Positions 8,519 through 17,454 of a DNA stretch of 34,206 nt are shown piece after piece. The first letter of the stretch is position 1. Each line of letters starts with the position of its first letter. Made by a program: the position numbers and the translations under genes. Under the pieces are notes generated by a model. The model was given only the letters and a program-made list of their open reading frames with translations, had not been told where the DNA came from and searched no databases. The stretch lies in contig JAITCL010000123.1 in NCBI GenBank assembly GCA_031283105.1, positions 1-34,206 of the forward strand. The letters are read 5' to 3'. The stretch is from Treponema sp. Its GTDB lineage: Bacteria; Spirochaetota; Spirochaetia; Treponematales; Breznakiellaceae.

Positions 8519-9187
8519 CTAACCCCACAGTTCGTTCAGGGACTTGCCCCGGTTTTTTGCAATGGCTTTGGCATCCATCATCTTGCTGATGCAATCGAAA
8601 GTTGCCTTGACCACATTGTACTGGCTTGAAGCGCCAATTGACTTGGACAGCACGTCGGTAACGCCGCCGGCTTCCATTATTGCCCGTACCGGCCCGCCGG
8701 CGATAATGCCGGTTCCCGAACAAGCGGGTTTAAGCAGCACCCGCGAGGCTTTGAACAGTCCGGTTACCTCGTGGGGGATAGTGCCGTTTTTCACCGGCAG
8801 TTTCACCATTTTGCGCTTTGCCTTGTCGATACTTTTGCGGATAGCCTCGGAAACATCATTGGCCTTGCCGAAACCGTAACCCACATTGCCTTTCCGGTCG
8901 CCAATGACCGTCAGGGCCGAAAAAGAAAAGCGCCGCCCGCCCTTGACAACTTTGGCGGTACGGTTCAGCTTTACCAGTTTTTCAACAAATTCCTTGTCAG
9001 CCGGATCCCGGTCACGATCGCGTCCGCGATCCCGGCCCCTGCGGCCTCCGGCATCTCTGCCGCCCCTTCCTTCCCCAAAGGAACGCCGGGGGCTCGCAGC
9101 CTCGACTGTGGCTTCTCCGTGATCTTCCGCAACAATGCCGTCGTCGCTGTCGTCAGCTATAACTTCTTTTTCCTCTGCGTCTTCCAT
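8519..9187 (-). CDS. rpsE: 30S ribosomal protein S5 with a long N-terminal extension
   Basis: 222 residues against about 165-175 in most bacteria. Residues from about 62 on are ordinary S5: KVVKGGRRFSFSALTVIGD, GNVGYGFGKANDVSEAIRK and ACSGTGIIAGGPVRAIMEAG. The first about 60 residues are extra: an acidic block (EDAEEKEVIADDSDD) followed by an Arg/Gly/Asp block containing RGRDRGRDRDRD. S5 helps form the mRNA entry channel and affects fidelity. The start is well placed after a Shine-Dalgarno (GAGGGTAAG) that belongs to a two-hairpin spacer element. Confidence 0.95.
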   Translation of the reverse strand: MEDAEEKEVIADDSDDGIVAEDHGEATVEAASPRRSFGEGRGGRDAGGRRGRDRGRDRDRDPADKEFVEKLVKLNRTAKVVKGGRRFSFSALTVIGDRKGNVGYGFGKANDVSEAIRKSIDKAKRKMVKLPVKNGTIPHEVTGLFKASRVLLKPACSGTGIIAGGPVRAIMEAGGVTDVLSKSIGASSQYNVVKATFDCISKMMDAKAIAKNRGKSLNELWG

Positions 9188-9269
9188 TCTTACCCTCTAT
9201 CTGGTGCGGCTGTATAGCCGCACATTAAAATCGAACATGAAACGTAGTTTCATGCTACCCTCTATAATC
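9188..9269 (-). repeat. Two-hairpin intercistronic element 1 (rplR-rpsE spacer)
   Basis: In transcript order: a hairpin CATGAAAC/GTTTCATG (9236-9254) just after the rplR stop, a short linker TTCGATTTTAAT, a second perfect hairpin GTGCGGCT/AGCCGCAC (9204-9223), then a GAGGG ribosome binding site for rpsE. The same design and much of the same sequence occur at 14602-14679, and a diverged version at 10935-11010. Confidence 0.8.
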
Positions 9270-9632
9270 CTAAAACTGAATCCCGGCTTTCCGGGTTCCA
9301 TCGGCCAAAGCCTTGACCACGCCATGATACAGGTATCCGTTGCGGTCAAAGACCACGGACTTAATGTTCTTTTCTACAAGCCGCTTGCCCATTATTTCGC
9401 CAAGTTGGGCGGCGCCGGCAACCGTCGCCTTTACGTTCCGCAACTCTTTTTCCAGCGTAGAAGCGGACACCAAAGTATGACCTTTGGTGTCATCAATAAT
9501 CTGAATCGAGAGCCTGCGGTTGCTTTTCGTAACCGTCATTCGGGGCCGTTCAGTCGTGCCGGATATCTTTTTACGGATATGCACTTTTCGCTTTAGCCGT
9601 TTCCGGTCTTTTTCCAACATCTTTCGCAGCAT
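9270..9632 (-). CDS. rplR: 50S ribosomal protein L18
   Basis: 120 residues from the start chosen at 9632 ([16 protein letters not shown]), giving the normal L18 length. An in-frame extension to 9686 would run into the repeated spacer DNA. The core includes [20 protein letters not shown] and the C-terminal [21 protein letters not shown]18 binds 5S rRNA together with L5. AGGTAGGG lies 12-15 bases upstream, within the neighbouring 77-base repeat unit. Confidence 0.94.
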   Translation of the reverse strand: MLRKMLEKDRKRLKRKVHIRKKISGTTERPRMTVTKSNRRLSIQIIDDTKGHTLVSASTLEKELRNVKATVAGAAQLGEIMGKRLVEKNIKSVVFDRNGYLYHGVVKALADGTRKAGIQF

Positions 9633-9640
9633 ATAACTAT

Positions 9641-9794
9641 ATTCCCTACCTATTTTAACGTGCCAATCAGCAAAGCTGAATGGCACTTGGCTTTCAGGAA
9701 ATTACTTCGCATTTCCTGTTCCCTACTCATTCTAACAAGCCAATCAGTAACACTGAATGGCACTTGGCTTTCAGGAAATTACTTCGCATTTCCT
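9641..9794. repeat. 77-base tandem duplication filling the rplF-rplR spacer
   Basis: Two head-to-tail units, 9641-9717 and 9718-9794, differ at about 9 of 77 positions, all in the first half; the last 46 bases are identical. Each unit can fold two hairpins: GGAAAT/ATTTCC, and an imperfect stem around GCCAATCAG/CTGAATGGC. Each ends, on the minus strand, with a GTAGGGAA Shine-Dalgarno-like motif. The duplication makes this the longest spacer of the S10-to-rplQ section of the array. Confidence 0.85.
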
Positions 9795-10332
9795 ACTTCA
9801 CACCCGATTTACCGACTTTCCGCCGGATTCTTTCATCCTCATACCGGATTCCTTTGCCCTTGTACGGCTCAGGCGGTCTGAGCTTGCGAATCTGGGCGGC
9901 AATTTCCCCTACCCGCTGTTTGTCAATGCCGCCTATCGTTACTTTGCCGTTGGCATCGGCAGTAATGGTAATGCCGTCGGGGATACCGACAAAAATATCG
10001 TTGGAGTATCCCAGGCTCATCACCAGCAGTTTACCCTGCACTTCAGCGCGGTAGCCAACGCCGGTGATAACCAGCGTTTTGGTAAAACCGTTGGAAACTC
10101 CCGTCACCATATTGTTCAGGAGATTCCGGTACAGGCCGTGGAAAGCCTTGGTCTGCTTTTCCTCGTTTGCCCGGCTGACAATTATTTCTTCACCCTTATC
10201 TTCAAAACTGATAACGGGGTGATACTTTTGGGTTAGTTTTCCCTTGGGGCCTTCAACGGTCATCTGCTCACCGGCAAATGTTACCTTTACCCCTTTGGGA
10301 ACCTTAACCGGTATTTTTCCGATACGCGACAT
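9793..10332 (-). CDS. rplF: 50S ribosomal protein L6
   Basis: 179 residues from [19 protein letters not shown]; the ATG at 10332 is preferred over an upstream one at 10347 because the protein then begins like other L6 sequences. It contains the duplicated L6 fold and the conserved end [21 protein letters not shown]6 lies near the factor-binding site of the large subunit. Its stop codon lies at the edge of the tandem duplication. Confidence 0.96.
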   Translation of the reverse strand: MSRIGKIPVKVPKGVKVTFAGEQMTVEGPKGKLTQKYHPVISFEDKGEEIIVSRANEEKQTKAFHGLYRNLLNNMVTGVSNGFTKTLVITGVGYRAEVQGKLLVMSLGYSNDIFVGIPDGITITADANGKVTIGGIDKQRVGEIAAQIRKLRPPEPYKGKGIRYEDERIRRKVGKSGVK

Positions 10333-10340
10333 AGTCCTAC

Positions 10341-10739
10341 CTACCACACGGTACAGATAATTTCACCGCCGACTTTCTTCTCGGCGGCTTTTCTGCCGGT
10401 TGTTACTCCCTGAGACGTAGAAACGATCAGGGTTCCATAGCCGTTAAAAATTCGCGGCATACTTTTATAGCCCATGTATACACGGCGTCCCGGTTTTGAC
10501 ACCTTTTCAATGCCGTGAATAATCGGGGCGGTCGAATCGTCATATTTAAGGAACACCCGAATCATGTTCGAACCTTCCTGATTTGACTTCTTGAAATTCT
10601 TGATATACCCTTCAGTCTTCAAAATTTTGACGATCTCAAGTTTCAGCCTGGAGGTGGGAATATCAACCTTTTCATGTTTTGCCATTCCGGCATTCCGGAT
10701 TTTGGTCAACATATCAGCAACGGGATCAGATACGCTCAT
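10341..10739 (-). CDS. rpsH: 30S ribosomal protein S8
   Basis: 132 residues: [20 protein letters not shown] at the start and the conserved C-terminal region [20 protein letters not shown]. It binds 16S rRNA helix 21 and in several bacteria represses the spc operon. The neighbours rpsZ and rplF are 9 and 8 bases away. Confidence 0.97.
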   Translation of the reverse strand: MSVSDPVADMLTKIRNAGMAKHEKVDIPTSRLKLEIVKILKTEGYIKNFKKSNQEGSNMIRVFLKYDDSTAPIIHGIEKVSKPGRRVYMGYKSMPRIFNGYGTLIVSTSQGVTTGRKAAEKKVGGEIICTVW

Positions 10740-10748
10740 CCTGTTCTC

Positions 10749-10934
10749 CTACCAACTTGATTTAGTTACGCCGGGAATAAGCCCTTCGCTTGCAAGTTTG
10801 CGAAAGCAAAGGCGGCACATCTCATATTTCCGCAGATAGCCCCTGGCCCGTCCGCAGATCCGGCAACGGTTCACTTTTCTCGTTTTATATTTTGGCGTCC
10901 GCAGCGCCTTGATGATCATTGCTTTTCTTGCCAT
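10749..10934 (-). CDS. rpsZ: 30S ribosomal protein S14, type Z (zinc form)
   Basis: 61 residues, the short zinc-binding type. The four cysteines are in [21 protein letters not shown]14 is needed late in small-subunit head assembly. The AGAGGAG ribosome binding site follows directly after a two-hairpin spacer element. Confidence 0.96.
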   Translation of the reverse strand: MARKAMIIKALRTPKYKTRKVNRCRICGRARGYLRKYEMCRLCFRKLASEGLIPGVTKSSW

Positions 10935-11010
10935 TATACTCCTCTTTTAAGCCCGCTCTGCGGGCAGTTAAATCGGAATTCCAACCTATAAGGTTTGGAA
11001 ACACCTCACG
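10935..11010 (-). repeat. Two-hairpin intercistronic element 3 (rplE-rpsZ spacer)
   Basis: In transcript order: TAGCGTGA at the rplE stop, an imperfect hairpin built on TTCCAAACC/GGTTGGAA (10979-11000), the linker TTCCGATTTAACT, a perfect hairpin GCCCGC/GCGGGC (10951-10965) and the rpsZ ribosome binding site. The linker and the design match elements 1 and 2, but the stems have different sequences. Confidence 0.65.
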
Positions 11011-11565
11011 CTATTTTCTGAAAGGCATCCCGAATTTACCGAGGAAAGCCTTTGCTTCCGCATCGGTTTTCGCCGTTGTTACAATCACCACGTTCAATCC
11101 GGCTACCTTTTCAATTTTGTCAAAGTCAATTTCAGGAAAAATAATTTGTTCCTGAATCCCCAAGGAATAATTCCCGTGCCCATCAAATGCGTTCTGGCTG
11201 ATGCCCCGGAAGTCCTTAACACGGGGAAGGGCCACATTCACCAGACGGTCAAAGAATTCGTACATCATCGCCCCGCGCAGGGTTACCATTGCGCCAATTT
11301 CCTGCCCGGCCCTGATTTTAAAGTTTGCTATACTTTTGCGGGCTTTCGTCTTGACCGCTTTCTGCCCGGTAATCTGGGTCAGGGTGGTGATTGCCTCATC
11401 AAGGAGTTTTTTGTTCTGCAATGCCTCGCCCACGCCCATGCTGACCACAATTTTGTGCAGTTTGGGTATCTGCATAACGGACTTATAGTTAAACTCTTTG
11501 AACAGTTCCGGGGCTATCTGTTCTTGGTAAATCTTTTTCAGCCGGGGCACATATTTATCAGCCAT
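11011..11565 (-). CDS. rplE: 50S ribosomal protein L5
   Basis: 184 residues starting [14 protein letters not shown]. The ATG at 11565 overlaps the rplX stop by one base (TAATG) with GGGGAGG upstream, which is better than the in-frame ATG 27 bases earlier. Core motifs: [11 protein letters not shown], then AIMGLRG-like region [15 protein letters not shown] and [10 protein letters not shown]5 binds 5S rRNA and contacts P-site tRNA. Confidence 0.96.
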   Translation of the reverse strand: MADKYVPRLKKIYQEQIAPELFKEFNYKSVMQIPKLHKIVVSMGVGEALQNKKLLDEAITTLTQITGQKAVKTKARKSIANFKIRAGQEIGAMVTLRGAMMYEFFDRLVNVALPRVKDFRGISQNAFDGHGNYSLGIQEQIIFPEIDFDKIEKVAGLNVVIVTTAKTDAEAKAFLGKFGMPFRK

Positions 11566-11888
11566 TACAGCGCCTCCCCGCATTTTCTGCACACTCTGAT
11601 TTTACTATCACCATCAACTTTATAACCTATCCGCGTAGGCCCGCATTTTTTGCAGACTATCATCACATTGGAGCTGTGAAGCGCCGCTTCTATTTCGATA
11701 ATGCCGCCCCGGTCTTGCTGGCTCCGGCGTTTTTTCGCCTTCTTGACAATGTTCGCCCCTTCTACCACAAGACGGTCTTTGTCACGGAGAATTTTGAGAA
11801 TCTTGCCCCGCTTGCCTTTGTCTTTGCCGGCAATAATCTCGACGGTATCTTCTTTTTTGAGTTTAAACTTATGTACCGCTTCAACCAT
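11565..11888 (-). CDS. rplX: 50S ribosomal protein L24 with C-terminal zinc-ribbon cysteines
   Basis: 107 residues. The KOW motif region [17 protein letters not shown] is near the N-terminus, and [21 protein letters not shown] follows. The C-terminal 30 residues carry two CxxC pairs (CKKC and CRKC), a zinc-ribbon-like addition known in some bacterial L24 proteins. L24 starts large-subunit assembly. It is coupled to rplE by a one-base overlap. Confidence 0.95.
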   Translation of the reverse strand: MVEAVHKFKLKKEDTVEIIAGKDKGKRGKILKILRDKDRLVVEGANIVKKAKKRRSQQDRGGIIEIEAALHSSNVMIVCKKCGPTRIGYKVDGDSKIRVCRKCGEAL

Positions 11889-11897
11889 ATATTTCTC

Positions 11898-12269
11898 CTA
11901 CAAAACCTCGGGGGCAAGGGATACAATTTTCATAAAATCGCCCTTTTCCCGCAGCTCACGGGCTACCGGCCCAAAAATCCGCTTCCCTTTGGGATTCAAC
12001 GCGGCGTCAATAATAACGCAGGCATTGTCATCAAAGCGAATATACGTGCCATCCGGGCGGCGGTATTCCTTGTGGGTACGCACTACCACTGCTTTTTCCA
12101 CCGTGCCTTTTTTAATGGCCGAAGTGGGCAGGGCTTCTTTGACCGCCACCACAATTATGTCGCCAATCCCCGCATAGCGGCGTTTGCTGCCGCCCAGAAC
12201 TTTGATGCACTGGACACGCTTGGCCCCTGAATTATCCGCCACATTCAGGAATGTTTCCACTTGTATCAT
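11898..12269 (-). CDS. rplN: 50S ribosomal protein L14
   Basis: 123 residues from [20 protein letters not shown], the usual L14 start; the ORF could extend to 12347 but that overlaps rpsQ. The motif [17 protein letters not shown] and the end [20 protein letters not shown] are typical. AAGGGGA lies upstream. L14 forms an intersubunit bridge. Confidence 0.97.
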   Translation of the reverse strand: MIQVETFLNVADNSGAKRVQCIKVLGGSKRRYAGIGDIIVVAVKEALPTSAIKKGTVEKAVVVRTHKEYRRPDGTYIRFDDNACVIIDAALNPKGKRIFGPVARELREKGDFMKIVSLAPEVL

Positions 12270-12283
12270 TTCCGCTATTCCCC

Positions 12284-12571
12284 TTATTTGGCGCGCTCGA
12301 GGATTTCCACAAGCTTCCAGTGCTTTTCCCTGCTGAGGGGACGGCACTCGACCACACGGACCCGGTCGCCGATCTTCGCATCATTTTTCTCGTCATGGGC
12401 TTTTACCTTTTTAGCCCGTTTGACGTATTTTTTGTACAAGGGATGAAGTTTCAGCGTCTCGATGGAGACGACGATTGTCTTGTCCATCTTGTCGCTTTTA
12501 ACAATCCCGACAAATTCCTTTTTGCCGCTTTTGGCAGGGCTTTTTTTAAGTCCCAGTTCCTGTTCCGCCAT
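12284..12571 (-). CDS. rpsQ: 30S ribosomal protein S17
   Basis: 95 residues. After a Lys-rich lead, the S17 core reads [19 protein letters not shown], then [19 protein letters not shown] and [20 protein letters not shown]. It is an early binder of 16S rRNA. Two bases separate it from rpmC. Confidence 0.96.
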   Translation of the reverse strand: MAEQELGLKKSPAKSGKKEFVGIVKSDKMDKTIVVSIETLKLHPLYKKYVKRAKKVKAHDEKNDAKIGDRVRVVECRPLSREKHWKLVEILERAK

Positions 12572-12573
12572 TA

Positions 12574-12789
12574 TTAAGCCTCCGCCTTTACAACTGCTTT
12601 ATCCGCGATCTCCTGCGCATGGATAAGAGTGTTGAGCCGGGCAATCTGCCGGCGCATGATGCGCTTTTGCAGGGGATTATCTACATGGCCGATAACCATT
12701 TGAAAGCGGAGTTCCATGTACTTCTTTTTCAGTTCATCCCGTTTGGCCTTGAGTTCGGGAAATGAAAGGCTCTTGAATGAATTTTTCAT
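12574..12789 (-). CDS. rpmC: 50S ribosomal protein L29
   Basis: 71 residues from [20 protein letters not shown]; the in-frame extension to 12867 overlaps rplP and is rejected. The two-helix L29 pattern is visible ([20 protein letters not shown], then [15 protein letters not shown]). L29 lies beside the exit tunnel and helps dock trigger factor and SRP. A GGAGCG site precedes the start. Confidence 0.95.
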   Translation of the reverse strand: MKNSFKSLSFPELKAKRDELKKKYMELRFQMVIGHVDNPLQKRIMRRQIARLNTLIHAQEIADKAVVKAEA

Positions 12790-12799
12790 CGCTCCGCTC

Positions 12800-13228
12800 C
12801 TAAGCCCCCAGTTCCATATCGGAACGGGCAACAAATTTGGTTTTAATCGGCAGTTTCGCCCCGGCAAGGGTTATTGCCTCTTCGGCAAGGCTCCGGTTAA
12901 TGCCGCCGCCCAATTCAAACATAACGGTTCCCGGTTTTACCACGGCAACCCAATACTCCGGCCCGCCCTTGCCTTTACCCATGCGGGTTTCCGCCGGTTT
13001 TTTGGAATAGGGCTTGTCGGGGAATATCCGTATCCATATCTTGCCGCCCCGCTTTATGTGGCGGTTTAAGGCAATACGAGCCGCTTCTATCTGCCGGTTG
13101 GTAATCCACATCCGGTCCATCGCAACCAAAGCAAACTCGCCAAATACCACCGTATTGCAGCGGGTGGCATTGCCGGGCATATTGCCCCGTTGTACTTTGC
13201 GGTGCTTTACACGCTTCGGACTTAACAT
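12800..13228 (-). CDS. rplP: 50S ribosomal protein L16
   Basis: 142 residues: [19 protein letters not shown], then [20 protein letters not shown] and [20 protein letters not shown]. All are signatures of L16, which organises the A-site region of 23S rRNA. It sits between rpsC and rpmC as usual. Confidence 0.97.
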   Translation of the reverse strand: MLSPKRVKHRKVQRGNMPGNATRCNTVVFGEFALVAMDRMWITNRQIEAARIALNRHIKRGGKIWIRIFPDKPYSKKPAETRMGKGKGGPEYWVAVVKPGTVMFELGGGINRSLAEEAITLAGAKLPIKTKFVARSDMELGA

Positions 13229-13232
13229 TTAA

Positions 13233-13943
13233 CTAACCCCTACTCCCCGCCGGAACACGTTCCCGCCGCTTGCGAACCAGAACGCCCGCATCTTCCTTTT
13301 GTTCCTTGCCATACTTCATGCCGTTGTACACCCAAACCTTGACCCCGATAGAGCCAAACGTGGTGTGGGCTTCGGCAAAACCATAATCAATATCCGCCCG
13401 CAGGGTATGCAGGGGTATGCGCCCTTCCTTCGCTTCTTCGGTACGGGACATTTCCGCGCCGCCGAGCCGCCCCGAAAGCCGCACCTTAACGCCCTGAGCG
13501 CTGCCTTTTTTAATGGCGTTGGAAATGGCCTGCTTCATGGTGCGCCGGAAAGACGACCGCGCCAAAAGCTGCCGGGATATATTCTGCGCAATGATTTGGG
13601 CATTGCCATCCGCGTTCCGTATTTCCTTAATTTTTATCTGAATTTTTTTATTAACCTGCTTCTGTAACTCAGCGCCGATTTTTTCGATGTTTGCGCCCTT
13701 AACCCCGATGATAACGCCGGGGCGGGCGGTGTGAATGGTAATGGTTATCCGCTGGGGATGCCTGATAATTTCAAGTTCCGCAATGTCGGCGCCCTTGGTT
13801 TCGGGCATATCCAAAATCAGTTTGCGAAGTTTTAAATCCTCGTGCAGGGTATTGGCGTATTCTTTGGGATCAACATACCAGCGGGAACCCCAGGTTTTGT
13901 TGATGCCAATCCGCAGCCCGATTGGGTTAACTTTTTGTCCCAT
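13233..13943 (-). CDS. rpsC: 30S ribosomal protein S3
   Basis: 236 residues. [20 protein letters not shown] at the start, a KH domain with [19 protein letters not shown], and the S3 C-terminal domain with [19 protein letters not shown]. It lines the mRNA entry tunnel. Its start shares one base with the rplV stop. Confidence 0.97.
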   Translation of the reverse strand: MGQKVNPIGLRIGINKTWGSRWYVDPKEYANTLHEDLKLRKLILDMPETKGADIAELEIIRHPQRITITIHTARPGVIIGVKGANIEKIGAELQKQVNKKIQIKIKEIRNADGNAQIIAQNISRQLLARSSFRRTMKQAISNAIKKGSAQGVKVRLSGRLGGAEMSRTEEAKEGRIPLHTLRADIDYGFAEAHTTFGSIGVKVWVYNGMKYGKEQKEDAGVLVRKRRERVPAGSRG

Positions 13944-14311
13944 TATTTATCCGCCTTTGTACGTACGGTTTCATCGACCACGACCGTTATATGACACATC
14001 CGTTTGAGCAGGGTATCAGCCTTCGCTTTACCACGGAACCAAACCCTTTTAAGGCGGGGGCCGTCATCAATAAAAATCTCCCGCACATACAGCATATCTT
14101 CATCAAGTTGCTTGTTGCCGGCAAGGGCGCAGGAAGCGGCGGACTTTACCGTCTTGCGAATAAGCCGCGCCCCCTTCTGCGGCATATTTTCCAACAGGGA
14201 AAGAGCCTCAGAGTAGGGCCGGCGGCGAACAAGGTCGGCCACGGGCCTGATTTTATAGGGCGAACCCATAAGGTACTTGCTTACCGCCCTGTAACCGGTT
14301 TTTGCTTCCAT
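13943..14311 (-). CDS. rplV: 50S ribosomal protein L22
   Basis: 122 residues. It has the pattern [20 protein letters not shown] at the N-terminus and the hairpin region [20 protein letters not shown] that lines the exit tunnel and is the site of macrolide-resistance changes in other bacteria. Nothing unusual is visible. Confidence 0.95.
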   Translation of the reverse strand: MEAKTGYRAVSKYLMGSPYKIRPVADLVRRRPYSEALSLLENMPQKGARLIRKTVKSAASCALAGNKQLDEDMLYVREIFIDDGPRLKRVWFRGKAKADTLLKRMCHITVVVDETVRTKADK

Positions 14312-14319
14312 ATACCTAC

Positions 14320-14601
14320 CTATTTCGCGGCAGCTTTTTTGTCCGACCCCGCATGGCCCCGGAAAATCCGGGTGGGGGCGAACTCGCCCAGCTTATGACC
14401 AACAAGGTTTTCCGTGACATACACGGGAACCCAGGTTTTGCCGTTATAGACTGAAATCGTTCCGCCTACCATTTCAGGAATTATGGTGGAACACCGGGAA
14501 TAGGTTTTAACCATTTTCCGTTCCCCGGACTTATTCAATTCCAGTACTTTTTTATACAGGCTCTTTTCAATAAAAGGGCCTTTCTTTACCGACCTTGACA
14601 T
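14320..14601 (-). CDS. rpsS: 30S ribosomal protein S19
   Basis: 93 residues: [19 protein letters not shown], then [20 protein letters not shown] and [21 protein letters not shown]19 forms a complex with S13 in the head. A strong ribosome binding site (AGGAAGGAAG) lies upstream after a two-hairpin element. Confidence 0.97.
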   Translation of the reverse strand: MSRSVKKGPFIEKSLYKKVLELNKSGERKMVKTYSRCSTIIPEMVGGTISVYNGKTWVPVYVTENLVGHKLGEFAPTRIFRGHAGSDKKAAAK

Positions 14602-14679
14602 ACTTCCTTCCTAACCTAACCTCTACCTGGTGCGGCTGCATAGCCGCACTTTTTATCGAACATGAAACTATGTTTCACG
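14602..14679 (-). repeat. Two-hairpin intercistronic element 2 (rplB-rpsS spacer)
   Basis: In transcript order, directly after the rplB stop: CGTGAAAC/GTTTCATG (14661-14679), the linker TTCGATAAAAA, then GTGCGGCT/AGCCGCAC (14630-14649), then CAGGTAGAGG. It is a near copy of element 1; differences fall in loops or keep pairing (one A-T becomes G-T), suggesting that structure is kept. Confidence 0.8.
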
Positions 14680-15510
14680 CTACTTCTTCTTGCCACGGCT
14701 GACAATAAACCGGGAAGAAGGTTTATGCTTGCTGCGGGTCTTGAACCCCTTGGTGGGCTGACCCCAGGGGGTAACCGGATGAATACCCTTGCTCTTGCCT
14801 TCGCCGCCGCCGTGAGGGTGATCCACCGGATTCATTGCCATACCCCGGACACTGGGACGCACTCCCAGCCAGCGTTTGCGGCCAGCCTTGCCCAGAGTTG
14901 TATTCATGTGATCCTCATTGCCCACCGTTCCGATTGTCGCATAACATTTTTTGAACACCATGCGCATTTCGCCGGAAGGCAGTTTGAGGGTAACGTAATC
15001 GCCTTCTTTGGCGGCAATCAACGCGCCGGTTCCGGCGGAACGGGCCATTTGCCCGCCTTTGCCCAAAGTAAGCTCGATATTGTACACGGTAAAGCCCAGC
15101 GGAATATTTTCCAGCGGCAGGGCGTTGCCCGTTTCGATGGGGGCATCGGGGCCGCTCATGATGGCAGCGCCGACAGCCAAAGCCCGCGGGGCAATGATGT
15201 AACGCTTTTCACCGTCTTTGTAATGGATAAGGGCGATATTGGCGCTGCGGTTTGGGTCATATTCAATGGAAGCGACCTTGCCGGGAACGCCTATTTTGTC
15301 CCGCCTAAAGTCAATATCCCGGTAGCGGCGCTTGTGACCGCCGCCCTTGTGGCGTACGCTGATACGGCCAAAACTGTCGCGCCCCGCCCGTTCCTTGCGG
15401 CCTGAAGTGAGGGATTTTTCCGGTTTCTTGCCTTTGGTCAGTTCGGAAAAATCAAGGCTCGTCCACTGCCGCATCCCCGGCGTTATTGGTTTATATGTTT
15501 TAATTCCCAT
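14680..15510 (-). CDS. rplB: 50S ribosomal protein L2
   Basis: 276 residues. The peptidyl-transferase-centre loop [17 protein letters not shown] is complete, including the conserved His. [19 protein letters not shown] near residue 60 is also typical. Needed for subunit joining and peptidyl transfer. Confidence 0.97.
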   Translation of the reverse strand: MGIKTYKPITPGMRQWTSLDFSELTKGKKPEKSLTSGRKERAGRDSFGRISVRHKGGGHKRRYRDIDFRRDKIGVPGKVASIEYDPNRSANIALIHYKDGEKRYIIAPRALAVGAAIMSGPDAPIETGNALPLENIPLGFTVYNIELTLGKGGQMARSAGTGALIAAKEGDYVTLKLPSGEMRMVFKKCYATIGTVGNEDHMNTTLGKAGRKRWLGVRPSVRGMAMNPVDHPHGGGEGKSKGIHPVTPWGQPTKGFKTRSKHKPSSRFIVSRGKKK

Positions 15511-15521
15511 AATTATTACCC

Positions 15522-15809
15522 CTACACGCCCTCAAAGATGCTGATTTTTTCGTCCTTGGGAAGCCGTACAATGGCTTTTTTCCAGGTCGATGTATACCCT
15601 TTGCGGTAGCGCAGCCGTTTGGGCTTGCCGCCTACCACCATCACCGTACAGGAAACCGGATGCACGTTAAACAGGCGGCGCACCGCTTCCTTAATCTGAA
15701 CCTTGTTTGCCGACTGGGCAACCTTAAAAACATATTTACCCTGCTCGCGCAGCATATTTGCCTTTTCGGAAAGTACCGGCTCCAGCAGAATATCTTCGTA
15801 TTGTATCAT
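15522..15809 (-). CDS. rplW: 50S ribosomal protein L23
   Basis: 95 residues with [20 protein letters not shown] and the loop [21 protein letters not shown]23 is the docking site for trigger factor and SRP at the tunnel exit. It overlaps the end of rplD by 4 bases. Confidence 0.95.
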   Translation of the reverse strand: MIQYEDILLEPVLSEKANMLREQGKYVFKVAQSANKVQIKEAVRRLFNVHPVSCTVMVVGGKPKRLRYRKGYTSTWKKAIVRLPKDEKISIFEGV

Positions 15810-16450
15810 TCAGCGGCCTCCTTCACTTTTTGGCCGTAAAAATCGTTGAGGTTTTTCGCCGCGGTTTCCAGCATCAGCACCTGCCGCCCGTAAAACAGTT
15901 CGTGGGCGCAGAGGCGGTTATAGGAAAGGTATTTAAGCCAGGGAATATTGGCGGCAGCCCGCTTAATCATCGGGTCATCGTCTTTCAGGACAAGTACCGT
16001 CCGTGTGCCGGGATTGAAGTTATCCAACAATCCCGCAAGATCTTTGGTTTTTCCTGATTCTATTGAAAAGTCTTCGATTATTTTCAGTGTGTCGCTCTGC
16101 GCTTTTAAACTTAAAATGGTTTTAATTGCCTGCCGTTTTGCTTTTTTGGGCATCGCCCATGAAAAATCACGGGGTTTAGGCCCAAAGATTACGCCGCCGC
16201 CCACTATCAGCGGCGACTTTTTATCGCCCCGCCGCGCGTGGCCGGTTCCTTTCTGCCGGTAAGGTTTCGCGTTGGAACCATGCACCTCGCCGCGGTCTTT
16301 GGTACAGGCATTACCCTGCCGCCGGTTGGCAAGTTCGTTATTGATAGCGTACCAAATCAAATCATCGTTAACCGGAAGGCCAAAAACCGCATCCGCCAGT
16401 TCGATAGTCCGCAGCTCTTTGCCGTCTTTTGAATACACTGTACCGTTCAT
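15806..16450 (-). CDS. rplD: 50S ribosomal protein L4
   Basis: 214 residues. The extended loop RQGNACTKDRGEVHGSNAKP, then YRQKGTGHARRGDKKSPLIV, is the part that reaches the exit tunnel. In enterobacteria L4 also represses the S10 operon; here that is unknown. It overlaps rplW by 4 bases and starts 2 bases after rplC ends. Confidence 0.96.
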   Translation of the reverse strand: MNGTVYSKDGKELRTIELADAVFGLPVNDDLIWYAINNELANRRQGNACTKDRGEVHGSNAKPYRQKGTGHARRGDKKSPLIVGGGVIFGPKPRDFSWAMPKKAKRQAIKTILSLKAQSDTLKIIEDFSIESGKTKDLAGLLDNFNPGTRTVLVLKDDDPMIKRAAANIPWLKYLSYNRLCAHELFYGRQVLMLETAAKNLNDFYGQKVKEAAE

Positions 16451-16452
16451 CG

Positions 16453-17073
16453 CTACCTCTTCACCGCCGCCCGGACAAATACCAGACCCTTGTTAATACC
16501 GGGAACAGCGCCCTTAACCAAAATAAGCTGCTTTTCGGCATCCATTTTTACCACCCGCTGACTTAAGACGGTAACTTTTTCCCGCCCCATGCGTCCCGGC
16601 AATTTCACATTTTTGAAAGTCTTATGCGGATAGGTTGACTGTCCGGTGGAACCGGGTTCACGGTGAAACTTGGAACCGTGGGTCTTGCGGCCGCCGCCAA
16701 AGCCGTAGCGTTTTACCACGCCCTGAAAACCCTTGCCTTTGGAAACGCCGGAAACATCCACATAGCGGATACCTTCCAGCACTTCAACTCCCAGCTTGTC
16801 TCCTACGGCGACTTCTTTTTCAAAATCCCGCAGTTCTTTCAGCCGCTTTTTGGGGGCTATATCCTCAGGAAACTGACCTGCATAAGGTTTGGTTACCCGG
16901 CTTTTCTTGGCATCGTCTATGCCGACAACCACCGCCTGATAACCGTCTTTTTCTTCTGTTTTGCGGGCAATAACTACATTCGGATCAACACGCATGACCG
17001 TTACCGGCACCATGTTACCCGCTTCATCAAAAACCTGCGTCATGCCCACTTTTTTGGCAAATAGCCCTAACAT
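16453..17073 (-). CDS. rplC: 50S ribosomal protein L3
   Basis: 206 residues: MLGLFAKKVGMTQVFDEAGN, then GVSKGKGFQGVVKRYGFGGG and HGSKFHREPGSTGQSTYPHK. L3 starts 23S assembly and reaches the peptidyl-transferase centre. Confidence 0.97.
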   Translation of the reverse strand: MLGLFAKKVGMTQVFDEAGNMVPVTVMRVDPNVVIARKTEEKDGYQAVVVGIDDAKKSRVTKPYAGQFPEDIAPKKRLKELRDFEKEVAVGDKLGVEVLEGIRYVDVSGVSKGKGFQGVVKRYGFGGGRKTHGSKFHREPGSTGQSTYPHKTFKNVKLPGRMGREKVTVLSQRVVKMDAEKQLILVKGAVPGINKGLVFVRAAVKR

Positions 17074-17088
17074 TTTGGTACTCCAACA

Positions 17089-17397
17089 CTACTGCTTGAT
17101 TTCAACATCAACGCCGGCAGGAAGTTCCAGTTTCATCAAAGAATCCATCACTTCTGCCGACGGGTTAATAATATCGATTAACCGTTTATGCGTCCGCATC
17201 TCAAATTGTTCCCGGCTCTTCTTGTTCACATGAGGCGAACGAAGCACCGTTACCTTGTTGATGCGGGTCGGCAGCGGAATCGGCCCGGTCACTTTGGCCC
17301 CGGCCTTTTGCACTGCCACAACAATAGACTTTGCGCTCTGGTCTATCAATTCCACATCGAAACCGCGTAATTTTACGCGAATTCCATCCTTAGCCAT
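17089..17397 (-). CDS. rpsJ: 30S ribosomal protein S10
   Basis: 102 residues from [20 protein letters not shown] with GGAGGAA just upstream; the ORF extension to 17451 would swallow the spacer hairpin. Core: [20 protein letters not shown] and [19 protein letters not shown]10 (NusE) also acts in transcription antitermination with NusB. Confidence 0.97.
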   Translation of the reverse strand: MAKDGIRVKLRGFDVELIDQSAKSIVVAVQKAGAKVTGPIPLPTRINKVTVLRSPHVNKKSREQFEMRTHKRLIDIINPSAEVMDSLMKLELPAGVDVEIKQ

Positions 17398-17415
17398 CAA
17401 TTCCTCCAACCCAGC

Positions 17416-17442
17416 CCAACGCCTAACACCGTTAGACGTTGG
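17416..17442 (-). other. Hairpin in the tuf-rpsJ spacer
   Basis: CCAACGTCTAAC pairs with GTTAGGCGTTGG around a 3-base loop (one mismatch). It lies 12 bases after the tuf stop and is followed by GGGTTGGAGGAA, the rpsJ ribosome binding site. There is no T-run, so it is probably a processing or stability element between tuf and the S10 genes. Confidence 0.55.
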
Positions 17443-17454
17443 ATTAAGCAAGTC

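Noticed and set aside
14662-15405. 247-codon plus-strand frame
   Set aside because: Antisense to rplB, whose identity is certain.
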